Source of the DNA: Brevibacillus sp042683565
GTDB taxonomy: Bacteria > Bacillota > Bacilli > Brevibacillales > Brevibacillaceae
Assembly: GCF_042683565.1 (NCBI RefSeq)
Contig: NZ_JBHUJW010000023.1
Coordinates: 269,340-333,339 of the forward strand
Direction: 5' to 3'
DNA: 64,000 nucleotides
How positions within the stretch are numbered: the stretch's first letter is position 1; each line of letters starts with the position of its first letter. Of the stretch, positions 59,177 to 64,000 are shown piece after piece. The position numbers and the translations under genes were made by a program. The notes under the pieces were generated by a model. It worked only from the letters and a program-made list of their open reading frames with translations. It was not told the origin of the DNA and made no database searches.

Positions 59177-59206
59177 TTGCGGGGGGCCAGACGGATTCAT
59201 TATAAT
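59177..59206 (+). promoter_or_regulatory. Candidate sigma-A promoter of the O-antigen-ligase-like operon
   Basis: TTGCGG (59177-59182), 18 bases and a perfect TATAAT (59201-59206) lie about 40 bases before the start at 59247. It would drive the following three plus-strand genes. Confidence 0.6.
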
Positions 59207-59246
59207 AGACGGGTTAATCCCTGCGTGTAGGAGGACTACAATCAAA

Positions 59247-60509
59247 ATGAGAGAAACCGTGTTGAAGTGGGGAAGCCAATCAACCACCTGGCTGTATTTG
59301 CTTTTGGCCTATCCTGTGATTGACTATGTATTGCGAAAAATTCTACCAATTCCTGTCGTTTCATCTTTTTGGGACGAGGCCTTGCTTTTGGTTTTGCTCG
59401 GCTTCACGTTCATCGCCTTTTTTCAGGGCAAGCGGACGATGCCGAAGATCAAGCATTGGCTCGTCGCCTTTCTGGTCCTTGGGATCGCCCTGATGGTGAC
59501 CGACATGGCCAACTGGGACGCCAGCGTCGAAGGCTTCCGCGCCGTCTACCAGTACATCCTCGCCTTCCTGATGGGATTCTACCTCTTGCAGTCGCCCGAG
59601 CAGCTGGACAAGCTGCTGAAAGGGCTCGCGCTGGTCGGATTCCTCGCAGGGCTGGTCGGTGTCGCACAGGTCGTCATCGGCGTGCAGACACCGGAATCGT
59701 GGGTGCAGGAAGGAGAAGCGATCACGACGCGCGCCTTTTCCTTTGTAACCAGTCCCAACGTGCTCGGCAGCTACATGGCCCTGATCGTTCCCGTGTCAGC
59801 CGGGCTGCTTCTGAAAGCGACGAGCCGCAAGGAAAAGCTCGTCTGGGCCATCGTCGCCTTGACGACCTTGCTCGCGCTCTTGCTGACCGGCTCGCGCGGC
59901 GCGTGGTTCGCGCTCGCTTTCTCCCTGGTCATCTGCTGCTACATATGGAACAAGAAAATTGCCGGCTACCTCGTGCTCGTCGGCATCATCGGGGTAGTGG
60001 CGCTGTTCTTCGTTCCGGAGTCCGTCCCGCTGGTGGGAACGATCAAAAACCGCATCTTCACTCTGTTTACCGCTGACTACATGTCCTCCAGTCTGGAGGG
60101 CGGACGTCTCGGCCGCTGGGGTGAAGCGTATGACAAAATGCGCGTGGAGCCGCTGTTTGGCGTCGGCCTCGGCCACCACGGCGGTGCCGTCGCATCCCGC
60201 CATTTCGGCACGATCTATTCGGACAGCTACTTCTTCAAAAGTTTGGCGGAGTTCGGCCTGATCGGCATTATCATGCTCATCGGCCTCGTCGTGCAAATGC
60301 TGCGCTACGGCGTCAAGACAATCCGGAGCATGACCCGGTCTCCGCATTTCTTCTCGCTGCTCGGCCTGTTTGGCGGCCTGTTCGCCGTCGCCCTGCACAA
60401 CCTGGTGGAAAACATTTTCGAGGTGCCGTTCATGGCGCTCTATTTCTGGCTGTTTGGCGGCTGCTTCTGCGCACTCTTCGTCGACCAGACACAAAATAAA
60501 AGGTGGTGA
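59247..60509 (+). CDS. O-antigen ligase/Wzy-like membrane protein
   Basis: The 420-residue protein has 10-12 hydrophobic segments and the Wzy_C/O-antigen ligase core: SPNVLGSYMALIVPVSAGLLL, TGSRGAWFALAFSLVIC, and the large outside loop EGGRLGRWGEAYDKMRVEPLFGVGLGHHGG with conserved Arg and His, then SDSYFFKSLAEFGLIG. Such enzymes polymerise or transfer lipid-linked glycans at the outer face of the membrane. The ATG at 59247 follows AGGAGGACT at a slightly long spacing. The next gene starts 5 bases after its stop. Confidence 0.9.
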   Translation: MRETVLKWGSQSTTWLYLLLAYPVIDYVLRKILPIPVVSSFWDEALLLVLLGFTFIAFFQGKRTMPKIKHWLVAFLVLGIALMVTDMANWDASVEGFRAVYQYILAFLMGFYLLQSPEQLDKLLKGLALVGFLAGLVGVAQVVIGVQTPESWVQEGEAITTRAFSFVTSPNVLGSYMALIVPVSAGLLLKATSRKEKLVWAIVALTTLLALLLTGSRGAWFALAFSLVICCYIWNKKIAGYLVLVGIIGVVALFFVPESVPLVGTIKNRIFTLFTADYMSSSLEGGRLGRWGEAYDKMRVEPLFGVGLGHHGGAVASRHFGTIYSDSYFFKSLAEFGLIGIIMLIGLVVQMLRYGVKTIRSMTRSPHFFSLLGLFGGLFAVALHNLVENIFEVPFMALYFWLFGGCFCALFVDQTQNKRW

Positions 60510-60514
60510 ATCCC

Positions 60515-62140
60515 ATGCGACGCAATCCTGTTCTCACAACGCTCGGCTGGGCATTGTACGCCATTGCTCTGCTGCTCATTTACCATCTGCTCGTCAAACC
60601 GGCCTTTCTCGACCTGACGTGGATCGCTCTCCTGGTGTTTCTCCCCTTGCTCGCGTTCTGCTACTACGTGGTGCATCCGGATGAGCGCCGGACCGTACTG
60701 GCCTTTACCGTTGGCGTCCTCTTGCTCGACCGCGCCTTGACCCGCGTCGATGTCAAGACGACTGCCGCCCTCTTGATCGGCGGTGCCGTCGCGGTCATCG
60801 TCGTGGCCTTGCTCGCCAAATGGTACGGGCGTCTGAACTGGAAGGCAGTCGGCTCCCTCGTGGTCGTCGCCCTGCTGGCCAACGTCACCTTCAATCGCGA
60901 CAACCTGGCGGCGCTCTCTCACTTTACCGTGCAGTACGAGTCTGACCGCCTGTACAACGGCCAGTGGGTGGACTACTTCCCGATGACCCTGTACGACGTG
61001 GACAACGACGGCAAACAGGAGATCATCACGTACGGGAATGCTGACGAGCTTCCCTTGCCGGAAGCGACGAAAAAGCCGGAGACCGAGGAGGAGAAAAAAG
61101 CGCTGGCTGACAAGCTCCTGCATTTGCAGTCCGAGCCTGTCTCCTTGTACGTCTTGACCTGGAAGGACGGCAAATTGGTCCGCATGCCAAACAACCAGAT
61201 CACCCCCGAGACCATGGCTCTGCTCAAGGAGCAGCTGCCGACCGACTACCCCGGCTTTCCTTATTACACCATGAAAGACGGCAAGCTGGTGCCAAACGTG
61301 CAGCGCCAGCCATACGCCGAGGGCATGCTGCAGGTCGGGACCGCTCCTTACCGCGCCTTTATGCTTGACATGGAAAACATCGCGAACCAGCTGGCGGAAA
61401 ACGGCGGAAGCATGGACGTGCGCCATCAGTTGGGGAGCAAGTACAAAGATTTGCACATCAAGGACGGCATGCTGACGGGAACGTATGACGGCAAGCCGTT
61501 CAGCGGCGCGACCAAAGCGACCAAGCTGCTGACGACCATGGTGCTGCCTGATGGAAAAGAAGGCTTGCTGATCATGGGCGAGCACCTCAGCGTCATCGAG
61601 GTGCAGGACGATGGAACAATCCGCGAAGCCTACACGCTGACTCGCAAGGAAGCGGAGCTGGCTACCGCCGAATTCATCCCGGCCGACATCGATCACGACA
61701 AGTCCGACGAGCTGTTGATCGCGGGCAAGCCGTCCTACATTTTGAAGCCAAAGCCTGACGGCACCTGGGACATTTTGTGGGCGAGCGCGGAAGGCGACAA
61801 CAGCTTCCGCTTCTCCAACTTCGCCGCTGTCGGCAACGGCCAGCCGGAGATCATCGCCAAGGCGAAGAGCTGGGTGAGCACGACCGACAGCCGCTATTTG
61901 AGCGGGTACGAATACACGCCAGACGGGCTGAAGGAAAACTGGCGCATCTACTTGCCGCTGATCAACGTCCAGGTCGGCGACGTCGACGGCGACAAGCAAA
62001 ACGAGATTGTCGCGACGATTTACAACACGCACCGGGTGCTCGTGTTCAAAAAGCACGACATTCCCGTTCTCCCGCTCACGATTGCACTGTTCGTGGGGCT
62101 CCTGGGATATGGCGTAGTAAGGAGGGTTCGCCATGCGTAA
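60515..62140 (+). CDS. Membrane protein with extracellular FG-GAP/VCBS-like repeats
   Basis: The 541-residue protein (ATG at 60515 after AGGTGG; a GTG at 60503 is the alternative) has four to five membrane helices in residues 1-125. A large domain follows with at least three calcium-binding-like repeats: LYDVDNDGKQEIITYG, PADIDHDKSDELLIAG and VGDVDGDKQNEIVATIY. Their DxDxDG-type loops are those of FG-GAP/VCBS beta-propellers. A final helix (LPLTIALFVGLLGYGVV) re-enters the membrane. It overlaps the lipoprotein gene by 8 bases, so the products probably act together. Not recognised as a named family. A role in polymer sensing or binding is speculation. Confidence 0.8.
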   Translation: MRRNPVLTTLGWALYAIALLLIYHLLVKPAFLDLTWIALLVFLPLLAFCYYVVHPDERRTVLAFTVGVLLLDRALTRVDVKTTAALLIGGAVAVIVVALLAKWYGRLNWKAVGSLVVVALLANVTFNRDNLAALSHFTVQYESDRLYNGQWVDYFPMTLYDVDNDGKQEIITYGNADELPLPEATKKPETEEEKKALADKLLHLQSEPVSLYVLTWKDGKLVRMPNNQITPETMALLKEQLPTDYPGFPYYTMKDGKLVPNVQRQPYAEGMLQVGTAPYRAFMLDMENIANQLAENGGSMDVRHQLGSKYKDLHIKDGMLTGTYDGKPFSGATKATKLLTTMVLPDGKEGLLIMGEHLSVIEVQDDGTIREAYTLTRKEAELATAEFIPADIDHDKSDELLIAGKPSYILKPKPDGTWDILWASAEGDNSFRFSNFAAVGNGQPEIIAKAKSWVSTTDSRYLSGYEYTPDGLKENWRIYLPLINVQVGDVDGDKQNEIVATIYNTHRVLVFKKHDIPVLPLTIALFVGLLGYGVVRRVRHA

Positions 62141-62948
62141 GCTCACCAAAGCAACAGCATTGCTCGCAGGCATCTGCGCGGCTGCCCTGCTCGGCGGCTG
62201 CACGTACGAGTCCGGACCGAAGACGTTTGCGTCCACCAATTTCGGCGCGACTCCGGAGCAGACCACTACGGCACAGACGGAATCCGCTGCCGAATGGCTG
62301 AAAACCGCCCTGGAAAAAGCAAAGACCGATCCCGAAGCTCAGTCGTACTGGTACAAAGGCTACGTGAAAAACATGATCCTGTCCCGCTCGACGACGAGCA
62401 TGTTCAACGGTGCCGTCGTCAACGGCAAAGGCTACAATGTGGACGCCCGCATCGCCGCGCAGCCGTACCAGTACTACCGCATCAACGACAAGCGCTACAT
62501 CCGCGCGAATGACTACTGGGTGACGGCCACAGAAGACCCGCTGGCCTTCGATGTGCTGTCCGGCTTCGACGACTGGCTGCCGTTCATGGACACGGCCGTA
62601 CAGCTTCCGGACGACAAGGTGTACGGCACCGTTTGCGTCCCCTTTCAACTGAAAATGACAGGTGCAGACTGGCTGAAGACGAGCAAGAGCGCACTCCTGG
62701 AGCCGCTGAAAAAACAGCTGGGCGACCGTCCTGACCTCGACTACATCCTGAAGGAGTCCACGATCAAGACGACGTTCTGGATCGGCAAGGAAGACCGCTT
62801 GATCCACCAGTACGAGACATGGATCATCCTGCCGCTGCCGGAAGCAGGCACGATGGACCAGCAGGTGCTGTTCCAGCTGTATAAATACGGCGATCCGGGT
62901 ATTCACATCAAAGAGCCTGAGGAAGTCGAAAAGTATCTGCTTTACTAA
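62133..62948 (+). CDS. Lipoprotein cotranslated with the FG-GAP-like membrane protein
   Basis: The 271-residue precursor has a clear lipoprotein signal, MRKLTKATALLAGICAAALLGGC, with the lipidated Cys at 23. The mature part has segments WYKGYVKNMILSRSTTSMFNGAVVNGKGYNVDARI and KYYRINDKRYIRANDYW-like beta strands. They suggest a LolA/outer-lipoprotein-sorting-like or DUF-type beta sheet, but this is uncertain. The ATG at 62133 follows AAGGAGGG inside the previous gene. The overlap and the shared location outside the membrane suggest a complex. No enzymatic motif is visible. Confidence 0.8.
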   Translation: MRKLTKATALLAGICAAALLGGCTYESGPKTFASTNFGATPEQTTTAQTESAAEWLKTALEKAKTDPEAQSYWYKGYVKNMILSRSTTSMFNGAVVNGKGYNVDARIAAQPYQYYRINDKRYIRANDYWVTATEDPLAFDVLSGFDDWLPFMDTAVQLPDDKVYGTVCVPFQLKMTGADWLKTSKSALLEPLKKQLGDRPDLDYILKESTIKTTFWIGKEDRLIHQYETWIILPLPEAGTMDQQVLFQLYKYGDPGIHIKEPEEVEKYLLY

Positions 62949-62980
62949 TCACCAGCAAAAGGCCGCTCTTGGCAAAAGAT

Positions 62981-63052
62981 AAACTGCACCCCTTAGAATA
63001 GACATTGGAAAACCCTTTAGGGAAATCCGATGAATTCTAGGGGGTGCAGTTT
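62981..63052. repeat. 72-bp imperfect palindrome (terminator or small mobile remnant)
   Basis: AAACTGCACCCCTTAGAAT (62981-62999) and its inverted copy ATTCTAGGGGGTGCAGTTT (63034-63052) match at 18 of 19 bases. The 34-base centre contains a further CCCT-TT-AGGG repeat. It could be the terminator of the preceding operon (TTTTA follows). The sharp ends and 19-bp arms also suit inverted repeats of an insertion-sequence remnant or MITE. Bases 63053-63171 hold nothing convincing. Confidence 0.6.
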
Positions 63053-63171
63053 TATGCCAAAGAACAGCCAGACGTTTCAACATAATCCTGGCTAGCCCAA
63101 CTATTCCTTTACAGGACCAAGAACATGCCTCGATGGAGAACTTCGTCTCGTTACTAAAAACAGCTCTTCTT

Positions 63172-63895
63172 TTATTTCCATTCTTGTAGAGTGCAGTCCC
63201 ATTGCTTGAAGAACTCTGCTTCCTCTATCACCGCTTGGTAAATTGGCTGTAAAAAAATTATTATTTTTGACATGACTTCTTGAAAGTGAAGCGTCTCAGC
63301 AATACCTATTCGGCGTAAAAAGGCATTCCATTGCCTCACTCTGGCTTCATCTTTTGCAAAGGCTTCGGAGAAAACTGGATGTTCTCTTTCAACCTGTGTT
63401 CCTCGACGTTGAAAAGTTTCAAGCTCAGCCTCCATCAATACACGCCCATCAAATTCCCTAGTGGTTAAAAGCGAATATATATCATAGAAGTCTTTCATTC
63501 TGCTATTGACAACAGATAGAGTAATCATTGCTTCAAACTTTTCTGAAATCACGGATTCTGTTGAATATGCCTGAATATTTGGGGACTCCATATTTAACAA
63601 AACGGGATAATCGATAACTTGTGGCCTCGGAACAATTACATCTCCAAACCCAATATCAAGTTGAAGCATCTTTCTCATTTTCCCTGACATTGATGGGATT
63701 TTAATACGGACTCCTTCGTAATCGGCATCCTCTTTTATTCTCTCTGCCGTTATGCCTGAAGCGTCAAATTGCACTCCGTCGGAAAGCTGACTTGATATAC
63801 TCGATGTCACTAGCGATTTGACGGGCTAAGAAATCAATATCTTTCGTTGGTCTTGCCTTATACTGTGTCAAGGCAAATAAATAGGGCTTGCTGAA
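63172..63895 (-). pseudogene. AbiEii/AbiGii-family nucleotidyltransferase toxin, frameshifted and 5'-truncated
   Basis: From 63810 to 63172 the frame encodes the C-terminal two thirds of an AbiEii-like toxin: ITAERIKEDADYEGVRIKI, KMLQLDIGFGD, SVISEKFEAMITLSVVNSRMKDFYDIY. The missing start is found just upstream in another frame as TQYKARPTKDIDFLARQIASDIEYIKSAF, which holds the DID metal-binding motif. The two parts are joined out of frame near 63787, and the first 50 or so residues of the family are absent. AbiEii toxins transfer nucleotides in type IV toxin-antitoxin systems; no antitoxin gene is visible. Base composition is more AT-rich than the rest of the window, a sign of acquired DNA. 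Confidence 0.75.
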
Positions 63896-63902
63896 CGATT
63901 CG

Positions 63903-64000
63903 TTACAGTGCGAATTGTCTGTACGTGGTACGATTCAGCAGCATGTTGAAAATGTAGACGAAAAGAAGCCGCAAGCGGCGTTCCAGGTTCATCACGAGAA
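63903..64000 (-). other. Open frame at the window edge, unidentified
   Basis: A minus-strand frame enters from the window edge and ends at TAA (63905-63903) after about 31 visible codons: ...LRLLFVYIFNMLLNRTTYRQFAL. It abuts the truncated toxin gene and could be the end of an insertion-sequence gene that broke it. I cannot name the family from so short a piece, and chance is possible. Confidence 0.25.

Noticed and set aside
60440..62266. 608-codon minus-strand frame
   Set aside because: It mirrors the FG-GAP-like membrane protein gene.

Overview
The window reads as a chromosomal segment of a spore-forming, aerobic or facultative Bacillota bacterium, most likely Brevibacillus or a close relative in the Paenibacillaceae. 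The basis is a GerE sporulation regulator, immune inhibitor A and Vpr-like secreted proteases, CsaB, AGGAGG-type ribosome sites with many TTG/GTG starts, a moderately high GC content, and the gene order lcfA-fadR-fadB-etfB-etfA-trxA...uvrC-lysC-yslB-sdhCAB-marR...gerE, which parallels Bacillus subtilis. No rRNA, tRNA or CRISPR array was seen. Species-level assignment is inference.

Layout. 1-1.6 kb: the end of a coiled-coil protein, a tiny GGCC-tailed protein and a JAMM peptidase. 1.6-5.3 kb (minus): a fixABCX electron-transfer operon plus a 56-residue protein. 5.4-8.5 kb (plus): methionine gamma-lyase behind a sigma-54 promoter, followed by a TyrR-like sigma-54 activator. 8.5-10.3 kb: an IS200/IS605 element with intact tnpB and a nonsense-mutated tnpA. 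10.4-15.2 kb: InhA protease, cysteine synthase and a membrane-anchored coiled-coil protein. 15.3-19.7 kb: a TetR regulator with a two-subunit ABC exporter. 19.9-21.5 kb: an ABC-F antibiotic-resistance type ATPase with a transcription attenuator leader. 21.6-25.2 kb: gerE with a sigma-K promoter, two orphan Opp/Dpp-type permeases and a CheX-like protein. 25.3-29.0 kb: a 1253-residue Vpr-like subtilase. 29.1-33.7 kb: MarR regulator, sdhCAB and yslB. 33.7-37.3 kb: lysC under a lysine riboswitch with an internal beta-subunit start, then uvrC. 37.5-42.3 kb: a branched-chain amino-acid (Liv) ABC transporter. 42.5-48.4 kb: trxA and the FadR-controlled beta-oxidation block. 48.5-52.1 kb: an LCP-family protein, thiolase, a PrmA-like methyltransferase and a 39-residue membrane protein. 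52.2-63 kb: a cell-surface polysaccharide cluster (csaB, methyltransferase, two MOP flippases, a CapK-like enzyme, an O-antigen-ligase-like protein, a membrane FG-GAP-like protein and a lipoprotein). 63-64 kb: a palindrome and a decayed AbiEii toxin gene.

How the genes fit together. Two ETF-like systems are present: FixAB with FixC and FixX, and EtfAB inside the fatty-acid oxidation block beside LcfA, FadB and, further on, a thiolase. SdhCAB takes electrons at succinate. The sulfur amino-acid theme (methionine gamma-lyase, CysK) sits beside a sigma-54 activator with an N-terminal ACT-like region. The last 11 kb looks devoted to building and exporting a wall polymer, probably the pyruvylated secondary polymer that holds S-layer proteins.

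Starts were chosen by ribosome-binding site and family length. Promoters, operators and terminators were read by eye and none was scored computationally.
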